Assembly: GCA_027214345.1 (NCBI GenBank)
Contig: JAPWHR010000004.1
Span: 256,001-320,000 of the forward strand
Origin: Comamonadaceae bacterium G21597-S1
GTDB lineage: Bacteria > Pseudomonadota > Gammaproteobacteria > Burkholderiales > Burkholderiaceae_C
DNA length: 64,000 nt
Reading direction: 5' to 3'
The translations under genes were made by a program, and so were the position numbers. Below the pieces are notes generated by a model. That model did not search any database. It was given only the letters and a program-made list of their open reading frames with translations, and was not told the DNA's origin. Shown here one piece after another: positions 37,912-47,889 of the stretch. Each line of letters begins with the position of its first letter. Position 1 is the first letter of the stretch.

Positions 37912-39837
37912 ATGTGCGGAATCACCGGAATCTTCGACACCCGCGGCGCAAGTGACATCGACCGCGCAGCCTTGCAGCGCATGAACGACTCGCAATGGCA
38001 TCGCGGGCCGGACGAAGGCAGCCTGCATATCGAGCCGGGTGTCGGCCTGGGCCACCGCCGACTGTCCATCATCGACATCGCGACCGGGCAACAGCCCCTG
38101 TTCAACGAAGACGGGTCCGTCGTGGTTGTCTTCAACGGCGAGATCTACAACTTTCAGCAATTGATTCCCGAATTGCAGGCGCTCGGGCATGTGTTCCACA
38201 CCAAGAGCGACACCGAGGTGATCGTGCACGCCTGGGAGTCGTGGGGAGAGGACTGCGTCAAGCGATTTCGAGGCATGTTCGCGTTTGCCTTGTGGGACCG
38301 CAACCGGCAGACGTTCTTCATGGCGCGGGACCGGCTGGGCGTCAAGCCGCTTTACTATGCATTGCTTGACAGTGGAATGCTGTTGTTTGGTTCTGAGCTC
38401 AAGTCGATCATGGCGCATGGCGGTCTTCGCCGCCAAATGGACCCGTTGGCTGTTGAGGAGTATTTCGCGCTCGGTTATGTAGCCGAACCGCGCACCATCT
38501 TCAAGCAAGCCATGAAAATGGCGCCTGGTCACTCCCTGTCCATGCGCCGGGGCGAGCTCGTCCGTGATCCGGTTGCGTACTGGGATGTTCAGTTCACGCT
38601 GGACAATACGATTTCAGAGGAAGACGCGCAGTCGGAACTGATTGAGCGATTGCGGGAATCGGTGCGACTGCGCATGATCGCCGAGGTGCCGTTGGGGGCG
38701 TTTCTGTCCGGAGGTGTGGACAGCAGCGCCGTCGTTGCCTTGATGGCGGGTGAGTCGTCCAGCCCTGTCAATACCTGCTCGATCGGCTTCGATGATCCTG
38801 CATTCAATGAATCGGCGTTCGCGCAGACCGTTGCCGACCGCTACAAGACCAACCACAGGCTGGAGGTTGTCCAGAGCGATGACTTTGACCTTATCGATAC
38901 CTTGGCGCGCCTCTACGATGAACCCTATGCCGACAGCTCGGCCATTCCCACCTACCGTGTCTGCCAGCTGGCACGCAAGCACGTGACGGTGGCGCTTTCC
39001 GGTGATGGCGGGGACGAGTCGTTCGGGGGCTACCGGCGCTATCGACTACACCTGATGGAGGAGCGCATGCGCTCGGCAATGCCATTCGGCGTGCGTCGCG
39101 CGGTGTTTGGAACGTTGGGTAAGTTATATCCAAAGGCGGATTGGGCGCCTCGCATGTTCAGGGCGAAGACGACGTTTGAAGGAATAGCGCGAAGTTCTGT
39201 CGATGCCTACCTGCATTCGGTGTCGATATTGCGCGACCCTATGCGCAACCGGCTTTTCAGCTCCGGTTTCAAGTCTGAACTGGCTGGGTACCATGTTCGA
39301 GAAGTGTTTGCGCGCCATGCGGCCAAGGCCGGGACCAACGACCCCCTGGCGCTGATCCAGTACCTCGACTACAAGACCTACCTGGTTGGTGACATCAATA
39401 CGAAAGTCGATCGGGCCAGCATGGCCCACTCCCTCGAAGTCCGGGAGCCCTTGATGGACCATGATCTGGTCGATTGGCTGGGAACCTTGCCCAGTAGCCA
39501 CAAGATTCGTGGGCAAGAGGGCAAGTTCATGTTCAAGAAATCGATGGAAGCGTATCTGCCGCACGAGGTGCTGTATCGACCCAAGATGGGGTTTGCCGTG
39601 CCGCTCGCGCGGTGGTTCAGAGGGCCATTGCGCCAGAGGGTCCGCGATGCGGTGCTGGGGGATCGACTTTTGCAGACGGGCTGGTTCAATCCGGCATACC
39701 TCAAGAGTCTTGTCGAGCGTCATCAGTCGGGTGCGAATGACTTCAGCGCCCCACTATGGACGTTGTTGATGTTTGACGCGTTTCTCCGCAATGCTGAAAC
39801 GCAGGCGGGGACACGATCCGAGGTCGTTCATGTTTAG
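37912..39837 (+). CDS. XrtA-associated asparagine synthase-like amidotransferase
   Basis: 641 residues starting MCGITGIFDTRG, so the N-terminal nucleophile Cys2 of the glutaminase domain is intact (upstream frame is not homologous). The synthetase domain has the ATP-pyrophosphatase loop LSGGVDSSAVVAL and SGDGGDESFGGYRRY. It would use glutamine to amidate a carboxyl group, plausibly uronic acid made by the upstream dehydrogenase. It is a conserved gene of exosortase A loci (TIGR03108-like). Confidence 0.93.
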   Translation: MCGITGIFDTRGASDIDRAALQRMNDSQWHRGPDEGSLHIEPGVGLGHRRLSIIDIATGQQPLFNEDGSVVVVFNGEIYNFQQLIPELQALGHVFHTKSDTEVIVHAWESWGEDCVKRFRGMFAFALWDRNRQTFFMARDRLGVKPLYYALLDSGMLLFGSELKSIMAHGGLRRQMDPLAVEEYFALGYVAEPRTIFKQAMKMAPGHSLSMRRGELVRDPVAYWDVQFTLDNTISEEDAQSELIERLRESVRLRMIAEVPLGAFLSGGVDSSAVVALMAGESSSPVNTCSIGFDDPAFNESAFAQTVADRYKTNHRLEVVQSDDFDLIDTLARLYDEPYADSSAIPTYRVCQLARKHVTVALSGDGGDESFGGYRRYRLHLMEERMRSAMPFGVRRAVFGTLGKLYPKADWAPRMFRAKTTFEGIARSSVDAYLHSVSILRDPMRNRLFSSGFKSELAGYHVREVFARHAAKAGTNDPLALIQYLDYKTYLVGDINTKVDRASMAHSLEVREPLMDHDLVDWLGTLPSSHKIRGQEGKFMFKKSMEAYLPHEVLYRPKMGFAVPLARWFRGPLRQRVRDAVLGDRLLQTGWFNPAYLKSLVERHQSGANDFSAPLWTLLMFDAFLRNAETQAGTRSEVVHV

Positions 39838-39852
39838 CAGGACTGAAGATTG

Positions 39853-40890
39853 ATGGCCAAGAATACGGACCAGTTTCAGCAGCACATCCACGTATTCAGA
39901 GGCATTGCGATCATTCTGATCGTCTGTGCCCATACTGTTCCGTCTCTGGATTGGTCGAAGAGCCTCTTGCTGGGCAGCTTCCTGAACGCGATTGCCAATC
40001 AGAGCTCCATTTTCTTCTTCTTCATTGCAGGGTACTTGTTCCAGTATCTAAGTAAGGGCTTTGTTTTTTCGCGCTACCTGAAGCAAAAGCTGCGCACTGT
40101 CATTTTTCCCTACCTGTTGTTGTCGATTCCAGCAATAGTCGTGTTCACCCTGATGACGCAGCGCGTCGGCATGTGGTCATGGTTCTACGAATTGCCAATT
40201 TGGGGCCAGACGGGTCTCTTTCTTCTGACGGGCAAGCACCTGGCTCCTTTGTGGTTTGTTCCGACCATCTCGCTCTTCTATCTGGCGGCTCCGCTCTTCC
40301 TTTTCGTTGACCGACGCTTTCCGTTGGCCTATTGGTTGATCGTGCCGCTCCTGGTCTTGTCCGGCTACCTTGGCCGAGGCGGACCGCTGGGACCGTTAAA
40401 CTTCGCGCAATACCTGCTCCCGTTTTATCTGCTTGGTATGGTCTGCTGCCACTACAAAGATCGGTCACTGCAGTTGATTGGGCGATTTTGGCCGCTTTTG
40501 GCTTTGATTGCGATGGGGTCGCTGTTCGGGCGAGCGCTCGATTGGCCGTCGCCACCGTTTTGGCAAGTGCCGTTCAAACTGTGCATGGTTCTGTTGTTGA
40601 CGTGGTTGTTATGGAAGTACCACCATGTTTTCGGATCAAGTCTGGACTACATTGCAGATATCAGCTTTGGTATCTTTTTCATTCATGCGTACTTCATCAT
40701 TGCTTTGAAGTTGATCGCTGTGTACCTGGTATCAGGAGAAATATACAAAGGCGTTGACACAACCGTGTTTGATGGCGGATTGCTGATGTACTTTTCTTAT
40801 GTTGCAGTTGTACTCCTTGTGTCGGTTGCCGTCATCTGGCTGACCAAGAAGGTCTTCAAGAAAAACAGTCGAATGCCGATTGGTGCATGA
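39853..40890 (+). CDS. Acyltransferase family 3 membrane protein
   Basis: 345 residues from ATG 39853, about ten membrane segments. It has HIHVFRGIAIILIVCAHT (catalytic-type His) and the family topology of O-acyltransferases. It probably O-acetylates or O-succinylates the exopolysaccharide. It is 15 bases after the amidotransferase and 2 bases before the next gene, inside the operon. Confidence 0.9.
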   Translation: MAKNTDQFQQHIHVFRGIAIILIVCAHTVPSLDWSKSLLLGSFLNAIANQSSIFFFFIAGYLFQYLSKGFVFSRYLKQKLRTVIFPYLLLSIPAIVVFTLMTQRVGMWSWFYELPIWGQTGLFLLTGKHLAPLWFVPTISLFYLAAPLFLFVDRRFPLAYWLIVPLLVLSGYLGRGGPLGPLNFAQYLLPFYLLGMVCCHYKDRSLQLIGRFWPLLALIAMGSLFGRALDWPSPPFWQVPFKLCMVLLLTWLLWKYHHVFGSSLDYIADISFGIFFIHAYFIIALKLIAVYLVSGEIYKGVDTTVFDGGLLMYFSYVAVVLLVSVAVIWLTKKVFKKNSRMPIGA

Positions 40891-40891
40891 C

Positions 40892-42100
40892 ATGCGGATA
40901 CTGCATTTGCTCGACCACTCCATTCCTCTGCATAGTGGCTACACGTTCAGAACGCTTTCCATTCTGAAGGAGCAAAGAAGACTTGGCTGGGAGACTTTCC
41001 ACCTGACCAGTCCGAAGCAACTGGGTTGCGTCGTACCCGAGGAACTTGTCGACGACTGGCACTTCTATCGAACACCGATCGGAGCCGGCCTGTTGTCGAA
41101 GTTGCCTGTCGTGTCGCACTGGAGCCAGATCGAATCGGTGACGACTCGGCTGCTCGAAGTGGTAGACGTGGTCAAGCCCGATATCCTGCATGCCCATTCG
41201 CCCGTATTGAACGCAATTCCTGCGCTGCGAGCAGGTCGTCGCCTGGGTATACCCGTGGCCTACGAGGTTCGGGCATTTTGGGAGGATGCCGCGGTCGATC
41301 ACGGGTCCACAGCCGAAGGCAGCCCACGCTATCGTCTGACGCGCGCGCTTGAAACCTACGCGTTGCGGAGGTCGGACCATGTCTTTACGATATGCGAAGG
41401 ACTGCGCCGCGACATTGTCGAACGCGGGATTGCGCCTGCCAAGGTGACCGTCATTCCCAACGCGGTCGATGTAGACGCTTTCAGCACCGACGGGGAGCGC
41501 GATCCGATACTGGCAGAGCAGCTGGGAGTTGCCGGTGCGACCGTGCTCGGTTTTGTCGGGTCGTTCTACGCGTACGAGGGTCTCGATCTGCTGCTGGACG
41601 CGCTCCCCGCCATTCTCTCCATGCTGCCGGACGTCCGTGTGCTGCTGGTCGGGGGAGGCCCCCAGGATGCGGCGCTCAAGGCGCAGGCGGCGCGGCTGGG
41701 ATTGGCGGACAAGGTTATCTTAGTGGGCCGTGTGCCACACGCTGAAGTGCAGCGTTACTACAACCTGATCGACATATTGACCTATCCGCGACATCGGATG
41801 CGCTTGACCGAACTCGTCACACCACTCAAACCCCTGGAGGCGATGGCGCAAGGGCGCCTGGTCATTGCTTCCGATGTCGGGGGGCACAAGGAACTCATCA
41901 AGGACGGTGAAACCGGCATTCTGTTCGCGGCCGGTAGTTCTACCGCATTGTCCGAGGCCGTCGTCCGCTTGATTGCCGATAGACAGGCCTGGACAAACAT
42001 GCGTCAGGCGGCACGCGCATTTGTCGAGACAGAACGCACCTGGAAAAGTTCGGTTGCGCGGTATCAGGATGTCTATGCGTCTCTGTTGAAGGCGCGCTGA
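40892..42100 (+). CDS. XrtA/PEP-CTERM-associated glycosyltransferase (TIGR04063-like)
   Basis: 402 residues from ATG 40892. The start MRILHLLDHSIPLHSGYTFR is the mark of this exosortase-associated family. Donor motifs: VIPNAVDVDAF, YPRHRMRLTELVTPLKPLEA. GT4 fold. Its stop overlaps the next start (TGATG). Confidence 0.92.
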   Translation: MRILHLLDHSIPLHSGYTFRTLSILKEQRRLGWETFHLTSPKQLGCVVPEELVDDWHFYRTPIGAGLLSKLPVVSHWSQIESVTTRLLEVVDVVKPDILHAHSPVLNAIPALRAGRRLGIPVAYEVRAFWEDAAVDHGSTAEGSPRYRLTRALETYALRRSDHVFTICEGLRRDIVERGIAPAKVTVIPNAVDVDAFSTDGERDPILAEQLGVAGATVLGFVGSFYAYEGLDLLLDALPAILSMLPDVRVLLVGGGPQDAALKAQAARLGLADKVILVGRVPHAEVQRYYNLIDILTYPRHRMRLTELVTPLKPLEAMAQGRLVIASDVGGHKELIKDGETGILFAAGSSTALSEAVVRLIADRQAWTNMRQAARAFVETERTWKSSVARYQDVYASLLKAR

Positions 42101-43182
42101 TGCGTTTTTCAGGTATCCGGGTTGGCCTTGTCGGGCCTCTACCGCCCCCATCGGGCGGTATGGCAAATCAGACCCGGCAGTTGGCCGAACTGCTGGAACG
42201 TGACGGTGCGCGGGTCACGATGGTGCAAACGAACCGACCTTATTGGCCACTCTGGGTGTCCGGCTTGCCTGTTCTTCGAGCGTGGTTCAGGCTGGTCCCC
42301 TATTTCTGGTTGTTGTGGAAGGCCATCGGCAAGAGCGACGTCGTACACGTCATGGCCAACTCCGGCTGGTCATGGCATCTGTTCGCAGCACCGGCCATAT
42401 GGATATCGCGCGTGCGCGGCGTCGCCGTCGTCGTGAACTACCGAGGGGGGGAGGCTGCAGCTTTCCTCGCGAAGACGCAGCGTATCGTCAGGGTTTCCAT
42501 GCGGCGTGTGGCGCTGCTGGTAGTTCCTTCGGCGTTCCTCCAGCAGGTCTTCGCCGGCTTCGGCATGCAGGCGTCCCTGCTGCCAAACATCGTCGATCTT
42601 TCGCGATTCCATCCCCGGCCTGCCAGAACGACGGATGCCATGCATCTGGTGGTGGCTCGCAATCTGGAGCCGCTGTATGACAACGCAACGGCGTTGCGTG
42701 CGTTTCAGATCATCAAGTCAGACTTTGCCCACGCACGCATGACGATCGCCGGCAGTGGGCCGGAAGAAGCGCGCCTGCGCGAACTGGCCCACAGCCTCGA
42801 TGTCAGCGACGCAGTCACCTTCGCCGGGCGTCTCGATCGCGAGGCCATGGCCAGTCTCTACAGAACGGCCGACCTGATGATCAACCCGAGCCTGGCAGAC
42901 AACATGCCCAACTCGGTCCTCGAGTCCCTGGCAAGCGGCGTTCCTGTAGTTTCGACCAATGTGGGGGGAGTCCCTTTCATGGTCAGGCATGGTGAAACCG
43001 CATTGCTGGTGGAGCCTTCCAGCCCCTCGGCGATGGCCCATGCATGTATTCGGGTCCTGCGGGACGATGCATTGTGGTCGCGCCTGTCGTTGGCAGGGCA
43101 GGTCGAAGTGGAACGCTACACTTGGAGCCGTGTGGCGCCCCTGCTGTTGGCGGCTTATCAAAAAGCCATGGGTCGTGACTGA
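42100..43182 (+). CDS. Glycosyltransferase family 4 protein
   Basis: 360 residues. GT-B fold with an N-terminal GPLPPPSGGMANQT acceptor-side loop and donor motif NSVLESLASGVPVVSTNVGG. It is translationally coupled to the preceding transferase and should add another sugar to the lipid-linked repeat. Sugar specificity is unknown. Confidence 0.9.
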   Translation: MRFSGIRVGLVGPLPPPSGGMANQTRQLAELLERDGARVTMVQTNRPYWPLWVSGLPVLRAWFRLVPYFWLLWKAIGKSDVVHVMANSGWSWHLFAAPAIWISRVRGVAVVVNYRGGEAAAFLAKTQRIVRVSMRRVALLVVPSAFLQQVFAGFGMQASLLPNIVDLSRFHPRPARTTDAMHLVVARNLEPLYDNATALRAFQIIKSDFAHARMTIAGSGPEEARLRELAHSLDVSDAVTFAGRLDREAMASLYRTADLMINPSLADNMPNSVLESLASGVPVVSTNVGGVPFMVRHGETALLVEPSSPSAMAHACIRVLRDDALWSRLSLAGQVEVERYTWSRVAPLLLAAYQKAMGRD

Positions 43183-43203
43183 CCGCGGCACCACGCAATT
43201 GAC

Positions 43204-44547
43204 ATGAGCCTGTACTCCAAAGCGATTTCCAGCCTGCTTTTCCCCGTCCACGAGAGGCTGAAAGGCCATGACAGCGTGGCTGTGCGCAAGCAAATGGAAA
43301 AGGATCAATGGCTGCCCGGTTCCGAGCTTCGCGCATTGCAGGTGCAACGGCTGCGCACATTTCTCATCGATGTGGGCACCCATGTGCCCTATTACCGTGA
43401 CCTGTTTCGCGAGACGGGGTTCGACCCCCATGCGGTCGCTGGCGTCGACGATCTGTGTCGCCTTCCCTTCTTGACCAAGGCAGTAATTCGCGCGAATACC
43501 GAGGCGCTCAAACACACCGATGCGAAACACCTGTCGCGTTTCAACACCGGTGGGTCTTCGGGTGAGCCGCTGGTTTTCTACATCGGCAAGCGGCGCATCA
43601 GCCATGACGTGGCCGCCAAGTGGCGCGCGACCCGATGGTGGGGAGTGGACATTGGCGACCCCGAGGTTGTTGTGTGGGGTTCACCGATCGAACTGGGCAA
43701 GCAGGATCGAATCAAGCAATGGCGCGACAAACTGCTGCGCACACAGCTGTTGCCGGCATTCGAGATGTCGACGGCCAAACTGGACCAGTTCATCGCGACC
43801 ATCCGATCCGCCCGACCTCCGATGTTGTTTGGTTACCCGTCTGCGCTCAGCCTCATCGCGCGTCACGCACGGGAACAGGGCATCAGGATGTCGGATCTCG
43901 GGATCAAGGTTGCATTCGTGACGTCGGAGCGGCTCTACGACGAGCAGCGAGAAATCATCGGCAGCGTATTCGGATGCACCGTGGCAAACGGGTATGGTGG
44001 CCGAGACGCCGGCTTCATTGCCCATCAGTGCCCATCGGGTGGCATGCACATTACGGCCGATGACCTGCTCGTCGAAATTGTCAATGAGGCGGGAGAGGTG
44101 CAACCCGTCGGGAGCGCTGGTGAGATCGTGGTCACGCATCTAGCCACCAACGAGTTCCCGTTCATCCGGTACCGAACGGGCGACATTGGCACACTGGACA
44201 CTGCTGCATGCGCCTGCGGTCGTTCCCTGCCGTTGCTCAAAGAGATCCAGGGCCGCAGCACAGATTTCGTGATTGCTGCAGATGGCACTGTCATGCATGG
44301 CCTCGCATTGATTTACATCCTGCGCGATCTCAGTGGTGTCAAGTCATTCAAGGTAATCCAGGAGTCACGCGAACGGACGCGAGTCCTGTTGGTCACCGAT
44401 GCATCGTTTCATCGCGACTCTGTCGATGTTGTCGTCCGCGGGTTCCAGGGGCGACTCGGTTCTGGCGTGCAGATCGATGTCGACCTGGTCGACGAAATCC
44501 CCGCAGAAAAGTCCGGAAAGTTCCGGTATGTGATCAGCCATGCGTGA
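43204..44547 (+). CDS. CapK-like phenylacetate-CoA ligase family protein
   Basis: 447 residues of the adenylate-forming superfamily. NTGGSSGEPLVFYIGKRR is the AMP-binding P-loop and FIRYRTGDIGTL the hinge-side motif; a metal-type CACGRSLP lies between. Homologues called CapK occur in capsule and exosortase loci, where they may activate an acyl or amino-acid group for transfer to the glycan. Substrate not known. Overlaps the ligase gene by eight bases. Confidence 0.88.
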   Translation: MSLYSKAISSLLFPVHERLKGHDSVAVRKQMEKDQWLPGSELRALQVQRLRTFLIDVGTHVPYYRDLFRETGFDPHAVAGVDDLCRLPFLTKAVIRANTEALKHTDAKHLSRFNTGGSSGEPLVFYIGKRRISHDVAAKWRATRWWGVDIGDPEVVVWGSPIELGKQDRIKQWRDKLLRTQLLPAFEMSTAKLDQFIATIRSARPPMLFGYPSALSLIARHAREQGIRMSDLGIKVAFVTSERLYDEQREIIGSVFGCTVANGYGGRDAGFIAHQCPSGGMHITADDLLVEIVNEAGEVQPVGSAGEIVVTHLATNEFPFIRYRTGDIGTLDTAACACGRSLPLLKEIQGRSTDFVIAADGTVMHGLALIYILRDLSGVKSFKVIQESRERTRVLLVTDASFHRDSVDVVVRGFQGRLGSGVQIDVDLVDEIPAEKSGKFRYVISHA

Positions 44548-45844
44548 CCTTCTCATCATCGCCATTTGCTTTGCGGGCGTGATCGCGAGCCTGAAGCGCC
44601 CCTGGATCGGCATCATGTTGTGGACATGGTTGAGCATCATGAATCCACACCGCTATGCCTATGGCATGGCACACAGCGCGCCACTGGCTGCCGCAGCAGC
44701 AGGAGCGGTTGTCATAGGGCTGCTGATGACGAAGGAACGAGAGTCACCGTTCAAGGGCGCACCTGTCACGTTTTTTACCATGTTCGTGGTGTGGATCACG
44801 CTGTCGTGGCTGGCCGGTCTGGACGTCTCCGGAGACTACCCCCAGTGGAAGAAGGTCATGAAGATCGACGTGATGATTCTGCTTGCGCTGATGCTGCTGC
44901 ACAGCAAGAAACACATCATGGCCCTGGTTTGGGTATGCGTTGGGTCACTGGCGTTGCTGGGAATCAAAGGCGGAATCTTCACGCTGACGACCGGCGGTGG
45001 CGGCAGAGTCTGGGGCCCGCCAGGCTCCTTCATCGAAGACAACAACGAGTTCGCGTTGGCGCTGGTGATGACGATTCCCCTGCTTCGTTTTCTGCAAATG
45101 CAACTCACGAAGTCCTGGCAGCGGCACGCCATGACGGCAACGATGTTGTTGTGCGCCACCGCAGCTTTGGGAAGTCAGTCTCGCGGCGCCTTGCTGGCGA
45201 TTTCCGCAATGGCACTCACATTGTGGTGGCGCGGCAAGAGAAAGCTCGGCATGGCAATTGCGTTGGGCTTCGTCGGGGTATCGCTGATATCGTTCATGCC
45301 CGACACTTGGTCGGATCGAATGGCAACGATCGAGACCTATCAGGAAGATCGGTCGGCAATGGGGCGTATCAGTGCCTGGTGGACGGCGTGGCGCATTGCC
45401 CAGCATTACCCGTTTGGTGTTGGCTTCAACGCGTTCAGGGCGGAGTTGTTTGCTGCGTACTCCCCTTACCCCGATTTCGTGCATGCGGCGCACAGCATCT
45501 ATTTCCAGGTACTGGGGCATCACGGATATGTGGGCTTGCTGATTTTCCTGGCCATTTGGATTTCGACATGGCGGTCATGCAACTGGCTGCGTTCGCAGAA
45601 GAACATCGATCCCCGGGTGAAATGGACGGCAGACCTGGGCGCGATGTGTCAGGTGTCTCTTATTGGTTACGCGGTTGGCGGCGCGTTCTTGAGCCTGGCC
45701 TACTTCGACTTGCCGTACAACATCATGGTCATGATCGTCTTGACCCGCGTGTGGGTGACCCAGCAAAAGTGGAAAGTCGAGCCAGCCGTGAGCGCTGGAA
45801 GCTGGCTCATCCCAGGATTGGCGCCACCCGTCAAGAACGCTTAG
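44540..45844 (+). CDS. XrtA-associated O-glycosylation ligase / Wzy-like polymerase (TIGR03097-like)
   Basis: 434 residues with about ten membrane segments and a Wzy_C (O-antigen ligase) core: GSQSRGALLAISAMAL. The periplasmic loop HAAHSIYFQVLGHHGYVGLL carries the conserved His. It polymerises the repeat units or transfers the glycan to a protein. The family is confined to exosortase A loci and was named for possible glycosylation of PEP-CTERM proteins. Confidence 0.9.
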   Translation: MRDLLIIAICFAGVIASLKRPWIGIMLWTWLSIMNPHRYAYGMAHSAPLAAAAAGAVVIGLLMTKERESPFKGAPVTFFTMFVVWITLSWLAGLDVSGDYPQWKKVMKIDVMILLALMLLHSKKHIMALVWVCVGSLALLGIKGGIFTLTTGGGGRVWGPPGSFIEDNNEFALALVMTIPLLRFLQMQLTKSWQRHAMTATMLLCATAALGSQSRGALLAISAMALTLWWRGKRKLGMAIALGFVGVSLISFMPDTWSDRMATIETYQEDRSAMGRISAWWTAWRIAQHYPFGVGFNAFRAELFAAYSPYPDFVHAAHSIYFQVLGHHGYVGLLIFLAIWISTWRSCNWLRSQKNIDPRVKWTADLGAMCQVSLIGYAVGGAFLSLAYFDLPYNIMVMIVLTRVWVTQQKWKVEPAVSAGSWLIPGLAPPVKNA

Positions 45845-45847
45845 CCT

Positions 45848-46807
45848 ATGTTGAAGCAGGTTTTCCAGTGGCTCTCACCTTCGGGCGCGCGCGCGCGCTT
45901 GTCGGTGCTCATATTTCATAGAGTGCTCCCGTCCCCCGACCCGCTCTTTCCTGATGAAATAGATGCAAGGCGCTTCGACGAAATTTGCGGCTGGGTAGGT
46001 GAATTGTGCAACGTGCTGCCACTGGATCACGCGGTCCTCCGTCTGCAGGCCGGAACTTTGCCTGCACGAGCGGCATGCATCACGTTTGACGACGGTTATG
46101 GCGACAATTATCAGGTCGCATTGCCCATCTTGAAGCGCCATGGCTTGAGCGCGACGTTCTTTGTGTCCACCGGTTATCTGGACGGTGGCTGCATGTGGAA
46201 CGATGCCGTCATCGAGGCTGTCCGGCGCACGCATCTCTCTTCATTGGATCTTGACGACTTGATTCCGGAGGGAGCGGTCAACCTGCCCGTAGCAAGCGTG
46301 GCGGACAAGGCGGCTGCCATTGACTACATCATCAAGCAACTCAAGTACCGGCCCGATCGGGAGAGGGCAGCCTTGATCACACAAGTCGCAGGTCGCGCTG
46401 CGATCCGATTGCCGACGGACTTGATGATGACCTCGCAGGAGGTTCGTGCCATGCGCAGCGCAGGCATGTTGATCGGCGCGCACACGGTTTCACATCCCAT
46501 ATTGGCGGCACTGGATGCGGATGCTGCCCGTTTTGAGATGCAGCAGAGCAAGAAAGCACTGGAGAACCTCCTGGGCGAGCGGGTTGCTTTCTTCGCGTAC
46601 CCGAACGGGAAACCGGTGGCGGACTACAGTAGTGAAACCGTTGCGATTGTTCGTGACGTTGGATTCGACGCGGCACTCAGCACGCGATGGGCTGCCGCGC
46701 GAGCAGACACGGATCTCTATCAGATTCCCCGGTTCACGCCGTGGGACCGAAGTCCTGCACGCTTCGGTATGCGGCTGATTGCGAATCTGCGGGCTGGCCA
46801 CACATAG
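45848..46807 (+). CDS. Polysaccharide deacetylase family protein
   Basis: 319 residues. NodB motifs: CITFDDGYGDNY (Asp-Asp) and HTVSHPIL (His-x3-His). VLIFHRVLP at the N-terminus is common in the XrtA-locus members. A second deacetylase beside the one at 30.5 kb; this one is of the more usual peptidoglycan/PNAG type. Last plus-strand gene of the main operon, three bases after the ligase. Confidence 0.92.
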   Translation: MLKQVFQWLSPSGARARLSVLIFHRVLPSPDPLFPDEIDARRFDEICGWVGELCNVLPLDHAVLRLQAGTLPARAACITFDDGYGDNYQVALPILKRHGLSATFFVSTGYLDGGCMWNDAVIEAVRRTHLSSLDLDDLIPEGAVNLPVASVADKAAAIDYIIKQLKYRPDRERAALITQVAGRAAIRLPTDLMMTSQEVRAMRSAGMLIGAHTVSHPILAALDADAARFEMQQSKKALENLLGERVAFFAYPNGKPVADYSSETVAIVRDVGFDAALSTRWAAARADTDLYQIPRFTPWDRSPARFGMRLIANLRAGHT

Positions 46808-46827
46808 AACCAGTCCGGCGGAGCCTG

Positions 46828-47886
46828 TCACCTGGACTGCGCCAGCTCCTTTGCTGCTGCTGTCATGGCGATCCGGACTCCGAGCGCATTCAAGTGACCG
46901 TCATAGGGCCCCACGTCGAACTTCAAGGGGGATGACTTGTAGTGCTGGACAAACAGTGGCTCCAGATCGATGACTGTTGCGCCCATGGCGCGCGCCGCCT
47001 GAATAAAGCGTGTCCGTTCCGGGTCTACGGCGACATTGCCCGCATAAACGGCGCTGCGATCGCAGTCCACCACGAAGATGAGCCGGCCCTTTCCAAGATA
47101 GGGCTTGACCCGGTCAAAGAACAACTGGGTAACGGCATGGGATGACGCAAGCGTATCGCGTGCGGGCGTAGTTCGTACATCCCCCTGCGTTCGGGGGGAG
47201 CCCGGGTCACTCGAAAATACCGATCGGGTCAGCTGGGCGAGTTCGGCGACCAGTGCCGCAGGATCCAGCTTCAACTGACTGATGAGGTATTGGGCCAACG
47301 CGCTGTTACGGAGAAGTCGCTTGGCCAGGTCGGGCGCTGCCTTGATCTGCAACTCGGGTTGCAAGGTCGCCGCGTCAATGCACGGTCCGTGGACATTCCC
47401 CGATCCGCAAATCGACTGGCGGACATCGCTGCGTTCCATCAAGATCACAAAGTTCTCCGTCTCGAACTGCTGATGTACGAGTCGGATGCGTTCCGCATAA
47501 TCCAGCAATGCGGATCCGGGTGCCCCCAAAGTGAATACCGTCCTGGATCGAAGTTGCGACTCCAGCTGTGCGCCAGGGCGGTCATTTGGCTCGAGCATGG
47601 ACGCTTCAACAAAGCTGTCCCCAATCAGCGCCACAGACTGAGAGTCACGAACAAAGTCGTTGGCCGAAACGAATCCGTAGTTGTTGGATTCCAGGTGCTG
47701 CGCATTGCGCAGATCCCATCCGGTCGCCATCGTCCACCGGTGGTGAGGCGGGTAGCTCAGAATGACCGGGTCAACGTAGTAGCCCGAGGCCGTTGACGTG
47801 GAAACGGGCAACACGCGAAACAGGATCTCCAATGCCAGGGCGAAACACCCGACGCCAAGTGACCATTGAAAAAGTACGCGCCCCAT
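46828..47886 (-). CDS. SGNH/GDSL hydrolase-like membrane-anchored protein (O-acetylation partner)
   Basis: 352 residues. One N-terminal membrane anchor (about 5-25), then an SGNH-type domain with ALIGDSFVEASM (nucleophile Ser) and YDGHLNALG (Asp/His). Its start lies 3 bases after the MBOAT stop, the arrangement of AlgI/AlgX or DltB/DltD-like pairs, where MBOAT moves the acyl group across the membrane and SGNH transfers it to the glycan. Specific family not identified. Confidence 0.75.
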   Translation of the reverse strand: MGRVLFQWSLGVGCFALALEILFRVLPVSTSTASGYYVDPVILSYPPHHRWTMATGWDLRNAQHLESNNYGFVSANDFVRDSQSVALIGDSFVEASMLEPNDRPGAQLESQLRSRTVFTLGAPGSALLDYAERIRLVHQQFETENFVILMERSDVRQSICGSGNVHGPCIDAATLQPELQIKAAPDLAKRLLRNSALAQYLISQLKLDPAALVAELAQLTRSVFSSDPGSPRTQGDVRTTPARDTLASSHAVTQLFFDRVKPYLGKGRLIFVVDCDRSAVYAGNVAVDPERTRFIQAARAMGATVIDLEPLFVQHYKSSPLKFDVGPYDGHLNALGVRIAMTAAAKELAQSR

Positions 47887-47889
47887 AGG

